DNA of 64,000 bases from Rhodoblastus sp963703385 (GTDB lineage: Bacteria; Pseudomonadota; Alphaproteobacteria; Rhizobiales; Beijerinckiaceae): positions 2,542,001-2,606,000 of the forward strand of contig OY969816.1 of NCBI GenBank assembly GCA_963703385.1. Reading direction: 5' to 3'. Shown here piece by piece: positions 44,606 to 53,026 of the stretch (position 1 is the stretch's first letter; each line of letters opens with the position of its first letter). The notes under the pieces are model-generated. The model did no database searches and was not told the origin of the DNA. It was given only the letters and a program-made list of their open reading frames with translations. Both the position numbers and the translations under genes were made by a program.

Positions 44606-45063
44606 TGAAAAGGCTCGATCAGCGCGGCGTCGCGGCGTTTGAATTCACCCTCGTCGCCGTGCCTCTGTTCACATTGATGTTGGTCATCTTCGATTTGGGA
44701 CGTTACGCAATTACCGTGCAGTCCTTGCACGCGCTTGCGGATGCCGAGGCCCGCGCGACGATGATCTGCTACGGGACGAACATCACGTCGACAACCCCCC
44801 AAGGATCCTACGCCGGTTGCACGCCCTCCGGCGGCCTCATCACATCGACGTCCACGCCGACCATGCAAGCCGTGGCGCCCTTCCTCTACTATGCCGGCGG
44901 CCTCACGCCTTCGGTGAGCATAACGGCGGGGACCAGTTCGCTGACGTTCACGGCCACTCAAACAGGTTTCACCATGCTGATACCGATATGGGCCACGATA
45001 GCCCCTGCGCTCCTTCCGCCCAGCGCGTCGACCTCGATCCCCTGTACTGCCTCCACCTGTTAG
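44602..45063 (+). CDS. TadE-like minor pilin
   Basis: The 153-residue protein starts ATG-ATG at 44602 with a 4-base overlap on the TadG-like gene. The pseudopilin motif QRGVAAFEFTLVAVPLFTLM has Glu at position 5 of the helix, as in TadE proteins, and LFTLMLVIFDLGRYAIT follows. The C-terminal half contains two Cys pairs and a Thr/Ser-rich stretch. It is the last gene of the first tad transcript; a 428-base gap follows. Confidence 0.85.
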   Translation: MMKRLDQRGVAAFEFTLVAVPLFTLMLVIFDLGRYAITVQSLHALADAEARATMICYGTNITSTTPQGSYAGCTPSGGLITSTSTPTMQAVAPFLYYAGGLTPSVSITAGTSSLTFTATQTGFTMLIPIWATIAPALLPPSASTSIPCTASTC

Positions 45064-45491
45064 AGGTGGTCAAAGACGTCAGCCTCCTGGGCGGCGCTCG
45101 CTGGACCTGACCCTCCGGGTGAGTCCGCTGGAGCGCGGGCGAAGATGTCGATGCCGACAAGACGGCGCCTCAAGCCGCGCCGGCCCCTCCCGTCATTGGG
45201 CGGCCGGCGACCTCGACCGTGACAATATCCCGGGGAAAAAAATCACGCGATGACAATGTCATCAGCGAGCCGTAGCGGATCGGCGCCTTCGCGCTGAGCG
45301 GCGAAACGCAAGGCGCCGCGCGGCGCGCGCGGCTCTGTGACGAAAATGCAACGCTCGGGGAGAATCGCCCGCTTTGCATCGGTTAATGAAATTTTAACTT
45401 TGTTTATTTCCGCGGTTCAATGTTAGGGAATTGTAGAAAAGTAAAAGCAATTCTTTTTGTGGCGTGACATCCGCGTTGTTGTTGGTAAGTT
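45064..45491. other. Intergenic region before the secretin operon
   Basis: These 428 bases separate the TadE-like gene from the secretin. The right half (45380-45480) is AT-rich, with TTAATGAAATTTTAACTTTG, and probably holds the promoter of the second tad transcript. A small inverted repeat GATGAC-AAT-GTCATC lies at 45249-45263. No gene is supported; a 69-codon minus frame has no features. Confidence 0.5.
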
Positions 45492-47432
45492 GTGGGGGTT
45501 GTCAAATTGGACTCTCCAATCGTCAGTCAATTTCGATCCGATCGCGACGCGTCGTCGTCTCCGCGCCTTCCTTCGCTGGCGCGACGATCGGTTAAGGCCC
45601 TGCTGGTGATTGCGGCCTGCCTTGGCGCTTTCGCCAATCCTGGCGCGGCCGGCGCGCAGCAAGTCTCGAGCCCGGCGCCCGCATCGGTGTTCGGAGCGCT
45701 GCCTGCCTCCGCGCCCGTCCCGAAAACTGCCGCGGAGGCGCTGTTCTCGCCGATGCCGATCGCCGGGTTCATGGCGTCAAGGGCGGCGCCGCCGACATCG
45801 GCCTTCACGCCGCAAGACGCGCCGGATGTCGCGGCGATTGCGCGCGAGCAGGCGGCGGTGCTGGATCTGGCGAAGCTGCGGAGCCGGACCTTCGTCCCGG
45901 GCTCGGCTTTCGTCGCGACCGCCAAATCCGTTCCGCCCCGCGCGAATTCACCGTCCGCGCGCCAGCCTCGCGCCGATTTCGCCCAGGCGCAAAACGAGAC
46001 GGCCGCGCCGCCGATGGCTGCGGGCGCCGCGCCGACCGCGTTCCAAACTCGCACCAGCATCGTCGTGGACAAGACCAAGAGTCTGTCCGTCCCGCTTCCC
46101 TTCGCCAAGGTGGTCGTCGGCGACCCCGATATCGCGGACGCCAGCGCGATCGGCGACCGCACGCTGAACATTGTCGGCAATAATATCGGCGCGACCAATG
46201 TGATGCTTTACGATCGGCAGATGCATTTGCTGGGCGTGATTGACGTCGATGTTCGGCTCAACACCGGCGCCATGGCCGAACAGCTGCGCCAAGGCGCCGG
46301 CGGGGGGGGCATTCGCGTCGCCGAGGTCAACGGCAATATTGTCCTGAGCGGCAATGTCAGCGACGGACTGACCGCCGACCGCGTCATGCGGGTCGCCGCC
46401 GGCATGGTTCCGGCAGGAAGAAACGTCGTCAACAATCTCAGCGTTGCTTCGCCGCAGCAGGTGATGTTGCAGGTGCGCTTCGTCGAGGCGGACCGTCAGG
46501 CGGTGCGCAATCTCGGCGTGCGCTGGAACGCCTTCTGGCACAACAACCAGAGCGTCGCGGGCGTCGGACAGCAGGTCGTTGGGACCAATGGCACCGCGGT
46601 CACGGGCGTCGCGGACGCGGTTCCCGGCCTTTCCGGCGCCGCGCCCTTCGCCACCATCCTCGCAACCCTTATCAATTCCAAGGCGGGCGGCCTGGACGTG
46701 GTGCTGAGCGCGCTGGAGGACCAACAGGTCGTCCGCCGACTGGCGGAGCCGAATCTGATGGCCTTGTCCGGCAAGTCGGCCGATTTCTGAGCCGGCGGCG
46801 AATTTCCGGTGCCGACGCAATCGACCCCCGGCGTCGGCGGAACGCCTTACGTCACCATCGACTACAAGAAATTCGGCGTCCATTTGAAATTCACCCCGAC
46901 CGTGCTGGCGAATGGCGTGATCAGCCTGAAGCTCGAGCCCGAAGTCAGCGATCTCGATCCCACCATTACCGTGCAGACGGCCGGCGTCGCGGTGCCGGGC
47001 ATCATCACACGCAGCGCCAACACGACGGTCGAGCTGCGCGACGGCCAGTCGTTCGGCATCGCGGGCATGTTGCAAGCCAAGTCGCAGCGCCAACTCGACG
47101 CCCTCCCCTGGCTTGGCACCGTTCCCTATCTTGGCGCTTTGTTCAGCAGCAAGCAGTTCCAGAACAATGAAACCGAACTGGTCGTGCTGGTCTCGCCGCA
47201 CCTGGTCAAGCCCGTGCCGCCAAACCAGAAGCTGAAGACGCCGCTCGACACTTCGCTCGCCGGGAACGACGTCGACATGTTCCTGAAACAGCAATTGGAA
47301 GTCCCGAAATCACAGCCGACTTACGTCGACGGGAAAGGTCACGCCCAGATGCTGGACGCCGGCATGGCGGCGGGCGCACCGGGTGTTCAGCAGGATCCGA
47401 ACAGATGGATTTGGCCGTGGGAGGCGAAATGA
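45492..47432 (+). pseudogene. cpaC: Tad pilus secretin CpaC/RcpA with in-frame TGA
   Basis: The outer-membrane secretin should be 646 residues. A signal segment (about 33-56, KALLVIAACLGAFANPGAAG) follows a basic start at GTG 45492. The pilus/BON-type N-domain is seen in VDKTKSLSVPLPFAKVVVGDP, and the secretin domain begins with QVMLQVRFVEADRQAVRNLG. At 46788-46790 a TGA interrupts GKSADF-stop-AGGEFPVPT, where the family has FLAGGEFP. The frame then continues intact to the end: KKFGVHLKFTPTVLANGVI and TELVVLVSPHLVKPV. The stop removes the C-terminal gate and barrel strands. A restart at GTG 46809 could make the distal part only. Confidence 0.9.
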
Positions 47433-47830
47433 TGCGCAAACTTTTAGGCGCCGCCGCCGTCGCTCTCGCCCTTTCGGGCTGCAGCAACCAATATTTCGAG
47501 CGCAAGGACACGGTGACATTCAGCGCCGGCGACGCCGTCGCCTGGAACAACGCCCAGATGATTCCGGATCCGGCGCCGCGCAGCGCCTATGACACCAACA
47601 TCGTCACCCCCGGCGAAACCGCGGCGCGCGCCGGCAACGATTACGCCCAAGGGCGCTTCAGGTGGTTCACCGAACCCGCGGGGGTTGACGAGCCGAAGGA
47701 TTCCTACTTTGAGAAGGGCACTGGTCAGGGCGGCACCACGCCGACGACCACTAGCAATAACAACAGCAATATCAGCGGCCTTCCGTCCGGCGCTCCGGTT
47801 TACGTTCCGGTCGGCGGCGGCGCTCAGTAG
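47429..47830 (+). CDS. Tad-locus lipoprotein of unknown function
   Basis: The 133-residue lipoprotein has lipobox AAAVALALSGC with Cys at about residue 19. The segment ERKDTVTFSAGDAVAWNNAQMIPDP resembles small lipoproteins found next to cpaC in other Hyphomicrobiales; that is from memory. The C-terminus is Gly/Thr/Asn-rich. The start ATG-ATG overlaps the secretin stop by 4 bases, so its translation depends on ribosomes reaching the end of the interrupted secretin gene. It is not a recognisable CpaD. Confidence 0.75.
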   Translation: MMRKLLGAAAVALALSGCSNQYFERKDTVTFSAGDAVAWNNAQMIPDPAPRSAYDTNIVTPGETAARAGNDYAQGRFRWFTEPAGVDEPKDSYFEKGTGQGGTTPTTTSNNNSNISGLPSGAPVYVPVGGGAQ

Positions 47831-47923
47831 CGAAAACGCCACGGAATTTGCTTATTTCAAAGGGCCGGAAAGCGTTACGTTTTGACGAAAGGAATAGGGC
47901 GGCGACCTGCGAAGGGGGCGGCC

Positions 47924-48097
47924 ATGTTCACCAGGATTTTCATCTCGGGCGAATTGCGGCGCGCATCCAGGACCTTGCGGAACGACCAGTCGGGCGCCGT
48001 CCTCGTGCGGGTGGCGCTTGTCCTCATTCCGGTCCTCATCGGCGGCGCCGCGCTCGCGATCGATCGTAAGCGTCCGGTCACGCCATCAGAGGCGTAA
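47924..48097 (+). pseudogene. Truncated TadG-like gene, N-terminal part only
   Basis: The 57-residue frame from ATG 47924 (good GAAGGGGGCGG site) has the Tad-domain start RNDQSGAVLVRVALVLIPVLIGGAALAID. In full TadG proteins this is followed by about 400 residues. Here the frame passes into the palindrome at 48065-48110 and stops inside it. The rest of the gene is absent; azoR begins 27 bases after the palindrome on the other strand. Confidence 0.75.
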
Positions 48098-48110
48098 CCG
48101 GACGCTTACG
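48065..48110. repeat. 46-bp perfect palindromic element
   Basis: CGTAAGCGTCCGGT (48065-48078) pairs exactly with ACCGGACGCTTACG (48097-48110). Inside, ACGCC and GGCGT add a second 5-bp stem around ATCAGA. There is no T-run on either side. It sits at the point where the tadG-like gene is cut and between convergent genes, consistent with a mobile palindromic repeat or a footprint of deletion. Confidence 0.9.
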
Positions 48111-48137
48111 CTAGAACCAGCCGATCCGCGCTTTTTG

Positions 48138-48746
48138 TCAGGCGGCGAGTTGAGCGATATGCCCCATGGCGGCGTCGATGGCCTTCGCGCGACGCTCGGA
48201 ACTCATTGCAACGCCTTCGGCGCGGATAAAGGTCACGTCGGAGACGCCAAAGAACCCGAAGACGCTGCGAAGATAGCTTTCCTGATGGTCGAGGGCGGCA
48301 AGCTGCGAATCCAGGCTGTAGACGCCGCCGCGCGATGACGCGACGATCACTCTTTTGCCGGCCGCGAGACCCACCGATCCGTTTTCCGTGTAGCGAAAGG
48401 TCTTGCCGGCGACGGCAAGCCGGTCGATCCAGGCCTTGAGCTGGCTCGGAACCGAAAAATTATACATCGGCGCGCCGACGACGACGACATCCGCGGCCAG
48501 AAACTCGGCCAACGCGGCCTGTCCCGCGGCGACGTCGCGCTGCAACGAAGCCGCCTCGGGGACCGCGCCCTGAAAGGCGGCGAGATGCGCGCCAGAAAGA
48601 TGATCGACCGGGTCAGCGGCGAGATCGCGATAGGTCACGGAAATCGAGGGATCGCGACGCTTCTCGGCGGCGACAATTTCCGTCGTGATCAGTCGGCTGA
48701 CCGAGCCCGGTCCGAGAATGCTGGAATCGACATGCAGGAGTCTCAT
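48138..48746 (-). CDS. azoR: FMN-dependent NADH-azoreductase
   Basis: The 202-residue flavodoxin-fold enzyme reduces azo dyes and quinones with NADH. The FMN-binding N-terminus is MRLLHVDSSILGPGSVSRLI, then VVVGAPMYNFSVPSQLKAWIDRL and ASSRGGVYS, all AzoR hallmarks. The ATG at 48746 follows AAGGACCCTGAAC; a longer frame is rejected. A LysR gene lies upstream on the same strand, 195 bases away. AzoR is often part of the thiol or quinone stress response, which is inference here. Confidence 0.93.
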   Translation of the reverse strand: MRLLHVDSSILGPGSVSRLITTEIVAAEKRRDPSISVTYRDLAADPVDHLSGAHLAAFQGAVPEAASLQRDVAAGQAALAEFLAADVVVVGAPMYNFSVPSQLKAWIDRLAVAGKTFRYTENGSVGLAAGKRVIVASSRGGVYSLDSQLAALDHQESYLRSVFGFFGVSDVTFIRAEGVAMSSERRAKAIDAAMGHIAQLAA

Positions 48747-48941
48747 GTTCAGGGTCCTTTGCTGGGGCTTTGTCATTGGCGCGATATCTGACGAGGGACG
48801 GCCTCGATCGCGTCTCGACATAAAACTGGCAGCATCGACCTTTCCTGAATAGCCGAATAACTTCCAACATTATGTTCGATTTTATCGAAAAGACGGGTTT
48901 TCGGCGGACGGACCCGACAACAAGCCGCGGCGGGGAAATTG

Positions 48942-49871
48942 CTAAAATTCGGCGACGCCAAGCGTTCCCTTGTCATCCGCGCCGCAAGCGATGAATTGCT
49001 GCAAAAGCCAGCTCGCGGCCGGGCCCGGCGGCGTGTCGCGACGATAGATCGCCGAAAGCGAGATGACGCCGCCGGGATGGTCCGGCATGACCAGCCGCAC
49101 CAGCGCGCCGGAGGCGAGGTCCGCCTCGACCATGGCGAGAGGCATGTTGCCCCAGCCGATTCCTTCGCGCAGCAAGGCATGCTTGGCGCCAAGGTCGCCG
49201 AGGCGCCAGGTGCGCTTTGCCAGAACGCCGAAATCCCGTCCTTCGGTGAGGGGCGAGCGGTCGGTGAGCACCAGCTGGACATAATCGCGGCCGGCGCCGG
49301 GCGGCGACGGCTGGAGTTTCGCCAGCGGATGGTCCGGCGCCGCGACCGGGATCAGTTCGACCGCGCCGACCACGACCCGCTCGATTTCGTCGCTTTCGAC
49401 CGCCAGCGGACCGCTGATCCCGAGCACGGCGCGGCGCTCCAGCACCAGGCCCATCACCGCGCCCATCGCCTCCACCGACAAGCGGAGCGAGACAGTTGGA
49501 AATTTTTGGTTGAACGCGCGCAGAAGAGCGCCAAGCCTGGCGGTGGGAATCATCACGTCGACGGCAAGGTGAACTTCGGCCTCCAGGCCGTCGAGCATGC
49601 TTTTCACCTTGGCGCGCAGATCGTCGATTCCCTGGGCGACCGTCCGGGCCTCGGCCAGCACGGCGCGTCCGGCTTCGGTCAGGCGAGGCCGGCGGGTCGC
49701 CTCGCGGTCGAACAATTCGACGCCAAGCTGCGCCTCCAGATTTGAAATGCCGTAGCTGATCACCGACGTCGCGCGATTGAGCTTCCGGCCGGCTGCGGCG
49801 AAGCTGCCGGTCTCGACGACTGCCAATAAAATTTTCAGTTGATCGAAAGTCGGGACGCCAGGACCAGACAT
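48942..49871 (-). CDS. LysR family transcriptional regulator
   Basis: The 309-residue regulator has an N-terminal winged HTH (residues about 8-67): DQLKILLAVVETGSFAAAGRKLNRATSVIS, followed by LGVELFDREATRRPRLTEAGRAVL. The C-terminal half is the periplasmic-binding-protein-like effector domain. It is divergent from the pirin gene, with 129 bases between, and upstream of azoR on the same strand. Control of the pirin and perhaps azoR is likely from position. Effector unknown. Confidence 0.92.
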   Translation of the reverse strand: MSGPGVPTFDQLKILLAVVETGSFAAAGRKLNRATSVISYGISNLEAQLGVELFDREATRRPRLTEAGRAVLAEARTVAQGIDDLRAKVKSMLDGLEAEVHLAVDVMIPTARLGALLRAFNQKFPTVSLRLSVEAMGAVMGLVLERRAVLGISGPLAVESDEIERVVVGAVELIPVAAPDHPLAKLQPSPPGAGRDYVQLVLTDRSPLTEGRDFGVLAKRTWRLGDLGAKHALLREGIGWGNMPLAMVEADLASGALVRLVMPDHPGGVISLSAIYRRDTPPGPAASWLLQQFIACGADDKGTLGVAEF

Positions 49872-50000
49872 TTCTGTTTCCTCGAACCTAATGTGAGATT
49901 TTATCCGACTGATTAGAAAAGATCAAAGGCGCTATAGTGCATCCAACGGTTCGCCCGCCGCCTTCGTGGATCGGGGCGAACGGCATAGAGGAGGCAATCA

Positions 50001-50699
50001 ATGATCGAACTTCGGCCTTTGGCCAGTTTGGGCGGGGAGAATCATGGCTGGCTCGACGCCAGACACCATTTCTCATTCGCCGATTATCACGATCCCAACC
50101 GCGTGAACTGGGGCTCGCTGCGGGTGTGGAACGACGACACGATCCAGCCCCACACCGGCTTTCCGACCCACCCGCATCGCAACATGGAAATCATTACCTT
50201 TGTGCGCAAGGGCGCGATCACCCATCAGGACAGCCTGGGGAACATCGGCCGCACCGAGGCGGGCGACGTGCAGGTGATGTCGGCGGGAACGGGCGTCGCG
50301 CATTCGGAATATAATCGCGAGGAAGAGGTGACGCAGATCTTTCAGATCTGGATCCTGCCGACGCGCGCCGGTGAAAAACCGAGTTGGGGAACGCGGCCTT
50401 TTCCCAAAGGCGAACGCGCCGGCCGGTTTGTGACGCTCGCGTCCGGCTTCGCCAATGACGACGAGGCCCTGCCGATCCGCGCCGACGCCCGCGTCGTCGC
50501 GGCGACGCTGAAGGCCGGAGAAACGGCGAGCTATAGCGCGGGAAAGGATCGCCGCCTTTATCTCGTTCCGGCGACCGGCGCGGTCGAGATCGATGGAATT
50601 CGCGTCGGCGCTCGCGACGGCGCCGCGATCAACGATGTCGAGACGCTCACCGTCAAAGCGCTTGCCGACAGCGAGGTCATCCTCGTCGACGCAGCCTGA
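50001..50699 (+). CDS. Pirin family protein (YhaK-like)
   Basis: The 232-residue bicupin protein has its metal-binding residues in the N-terminal cupin: HPHRNMEIITFV (two His) and MSAGTGVAHSEYN (His and Glu). It starts MIELRPLASLGGENHGWLDA, the usual start in YhaK-type pirins. Some pirins have quercetinase activity or act as redox sensors; the role here is not known. A strong GAGGAGG site precedes the ATG. It is divergent from a LysR gene, which is the typical arrangement. Confidence 0.93.
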   Translation: MIELRPLASLGGENHGWLDARHHFSFADYHDPNRVNWGSLRVWNDDTIQPHTGFPTHPHRNMEIITFVRKGAITHQDSLGNIGRTEAGDVQVMSAGTGVAHSEYNREEEVTQIFQIWILPTRAGEKPSWGTRPFPKGERAGRFVTLASGFANDDEALPIRADARVVAATLKAGETASYSAGKDRRLYLVPATGAVEIDGIRVGARDGAAINDVETLTVKALADSEVILVDAA

Positions 50700-50780
50700 G
50701 CCTCAATTCAAAAGTGACGGCGTCGGTTTCGGTTTGGCGGAACCGACGCCGCGAACCTCGACCGCCGCCGTTTTCCGGTT

Positions 50781-50872
50781 GAGTCTGTCTCCGCTTGCTC
50801 CGGCATACGCCGACCGCTCGCGGGTAGAGTCTGGCGCCGCTTGCTCCGGCATACGCCGACCGCTCGCGGGTA
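50781..50872. repeat. 46-bp tandem duplication
   Basis: Copies at 50781-50826 and 50827-50872 share GCTTGCTCCGGCATACGCCG and the following ACCGCTCGCGGGTA; they differ at three positions near the left end (TCT against GCG). Confidence 0.85.
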
Positions 50873-51243
50873 GTAGCCGTCAACCGCAGGATGTTCGGCG
50901 TCCGTTTCAAGTCGGCCCTGATGAGACCTTCGGACGTCGGCCGCGCCCGTCCTGTCTGGAGCGCGAAGCAGACATCAATTGGCTGGCGTGATCCATCGAG
51001 GCAGTCGAAAATGACCGGGCGCAAAAGTTTTGGCAATTTATGCGTCACAGTCGCCGGCTCGGAAAAGGCCGGCGGCTGTTGTCAGGTTCTCATGCGTGCG
51101 CGGCATCCCCGATGATCGCCGCAACCGCGTCTGGCTGCGACAGGTAGATGGCGTCGCCGCCCGCGTTTTCCGCCACCTTGGCGCCGGCGCGCTGAGCCAT
51201 GCAACGCGCGAACCGCAGGCGGGATCATCCGGTCAATGCGCCT

Positions 51244-51302
51244 GCTCATTGTTTCAACGCATCGTCTTGCCTAAAAAGTCTGCAACTTCTTGGGAATCTG
51301 CT
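51244..51302. repeat. Degenerate copy of a dispersed palindromic repeat
   Basis: GCTCATTGTTTCAACGCAT, then AAAAAGTC and AACTTCTTGGGAAT, corresponds piece by piece to the better-preserved copy at 62544-62603. It lies just after the 3' end of the glutamate-synthase-like gene. Confidence 0.7.
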
Positions 51303-51322
51303 GTGGACGCCGTTCATGTCCG

Positions 51323-52888
51323 TCAGCCATTTCCAAGTTCGGAGGTCTTTTTCTCCAAATTTTTCCTGGCGAGATTCCGCGCGGCGATCGGGCTCGAATC
51401 GGCGGGATCTTGGGTTGGATGGAGTTCGTTCAAAGGCCGCGAAACGCCGTCGGGACCGACGATACGCACATGAAAGCGCCTGAGCCGCCTCGGGTGCGGC
51501 ACGCCGCAACTATGCGCGATCACCTCGACGTCATGCCGCATATTGCGGCAATAATTCGCCACCCGCACCGCCTTGTCGGCGGGGTTGAGGCCTTTCTGCA
51601 ATCTCTTGTCATGCGTGGTGATCCCGGTCGGGCAGGTGTTCTTGTTGCATTTGAGCGACTGGATGCAGCCGAGCGCAAACATGAAGCCGCGCGCCGAATT
51701 GACGAAAGTCGCGCCAGCGCAAAGCGCCCAGGCCACTTCGGCCGGTGTCGTCAGTTTACCGGAGGCGATGATCGGAATTGCCTCGGCCAGATCGTGTTTC
51801 TTGATGATGTCGCGCACCAGCGGCAAGGATTCCCGAATGGAAAGCCCGACATTGTCCATCAGCGCCATGGGGGCGGCGCCGGTGCCGCCGTCGCCGGAAT
51901 CGAGCGTGAAGAAATCCGGCCCTCCGCCGCGCTGACGAATCCGCGTCATGAGATCGTCGAGCCAGCCATAGGCGCCGACGACCGCCTTCACGCCGACCGG
52001 TTTGCGGGTGATTGTCCTGACCAGGTCGATGAAGTCGAGCAATTGCTGGTTATTGTTGATTTCGGGATGGCGATTGGGGCTGATCGAATCCTCGCCGACC
52101 GGGATGCCCCGGATCGCCGCGATTTCCGGCGTCACCTTCACGCCGGGGAGAATTCCGCCCTTCCCCGGCTTGGCGCCTTGCGACAACTTGATCTCGAACA
52201 TTTTGACCTGCGGAATCGCCGCAATCTCGCGCAATTTTTCCTGGTTCAGACTGCCGTCGTCGTTGCGCGCGCCATACTTCGCCGTGCCGATCTGGAAGAC
52301 AATGTCGGCGCCGCCCTCGAGATGGTGCGGAGAAAGCCCACCCTCGCCGGTGTTCAGCCAGCAGCCGGCCATTTTCGCGCCCTTCGACAGGGCCAGCACC
52401 GCCGGCGCGGAGAGCGCGCCGAAACTCATCCCGGAAATGTTGAAAAACGACTTGGCTTCATAGGGGTTTGGCGTATCCGGGCCGATGACGAAATGCGGCG
52501 TGGGCTCGATGTCCTGTTCGAGCGTCGGATAGGGGCAGTTCACGAAAATCGGCGTTCCGGGCTCCCTGATATATTTGGTCGAGCCGAAGGCGACCGTGGA
52601 ATCGCCGTTTTTTGAGGCTCTTTCGATCCAGCTGCGCTCGGCGCGGTTGAAAGGAAGCTCCTCGCGGTCCATGGCGAAAAAATATTGCCGGAAGAATTCG
52701 CCCAGGGCCGAGAAGATGTAACGCATATGGCCGATCAGCGGGTAATTGCGCAAAATGGCGTCCCGGCTCTGCATCCGGTCGAGCAGAAAGACGCCGATCG
52801 CCAGCAGCAGGCCGCAGAAAAACGCCAGCACGAACAATGTCGACAAGACGTCGAGCGTTTTCATGACGGAGGAGGCGATGATGGTCAT
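51323..52888 (-). CDS. FMN-binding glutamate synthase family protein
   Basis: The 521-residue protein matches only the FMN/synthase domain of GltB and lacks the glutamine amidotransferase domain. N-terminal hydrophobic helices (about 12-38) anchor it to the membrane. The TIM barrel is seen in GMSFGALSAPAVLALSKGAK, NTGEGGLSPHH and DSGDGGTGAAPMALMDNVG. The 3Fe-4S cysteines are present in CIQSLKCNKNTCPTG. Such stand-alone proteins are common in alphaproteobacteria and their reaction is not established. It follows egtD by 138 bases on the same strand. Confidence 0.9.
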   Translation of the reverse strand: MTIIASSVMKTLDVLSTLFVLAFFCGLLLAIGVFLLDRMQSRDAILRNYPLIGHMRYIFSALGEFFRQYFFAMDREELPFNRAERSWIERASKNGDSTVAFGSTKYIREPGTPIFVNCPYPTLEQDIEPTPHFVIGPDTPNPYEAKSFFNISGMSFGALSAPAVLALSKGAKMAGCWLNTGEGGLSPHHLEGGADIVFQIGTAKYGARNDDGSLNQEKLREIAAIPQVKMFEIKLSQGAKPGKGGILPGVKVTPEIAAIRGIPVGEDSISPNRHPEINNNQQLLDFIDLVRTITRKPVGVKAVVGAYGWLDDLMTRIRQRGGGPDFFTLDSGDGGTGAAPMALMDNVGLSIRESLPLVRDIIKKHDLAEAIPIIASGKLTTPAEVAWALCAGATFVNSARGFMFALGCIQSLKCNKNTCPTGITTHDKRLQKGLNPADKAVRVANYCRNMRHDVEVIAHSCGVPHPRRLRRFHVRIVGPDGVSRPLNELHPTQDPADSSPIAARNLARKNLEKKTSELGNG

Positions 52889-53026
52889 GGACCGACGGCT
52901 TTCCTCGTTTCAGGTCTTCAATTCGTGGACCTCGCGCGCCAACGGGGCCGACGATGACCACTTGCCGTTTTTTTTCGTGACGCGCGCCCATTGCCTTTCC
53001 GTTTTTCGTTGGCGCGCCGGCCGATG

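Larger units (their letters stand above)
50700..51322. other. Repeat-containing, gene-free region after the pirin gene
   Basis: These 623 bases have no supportable gene. They contain a 46-bp tandem duplication (50781-50872) and a degenerate copy of a dispersed palindromic repeat (51244-51302). A minus frame across 50677-51048 encodes a Cys/Pro/Arg-rich string of the kind produced by intergenic repeats in Hyphomicrobiales, so I do not call it a gene. Confidence 0.55.

Noticed and set aside
42451..46790. Recoding (selenocysteine, pyrrolysine or stop reassignment) to explain the two in-frame stops
   Set aside because: The stops differ (TAG and TGA), the replaced residues appear to be Tyr and Leu, and no recoding structure is evident; simple mutation is more likely.
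50677..51048. 123-codon minus-strand frame after the pirin gene
   Set aside because: It overlaps a tandem repeat, is Arg/Pro/Cys-rich and resembles repeat-derived frames; no ribosome site.
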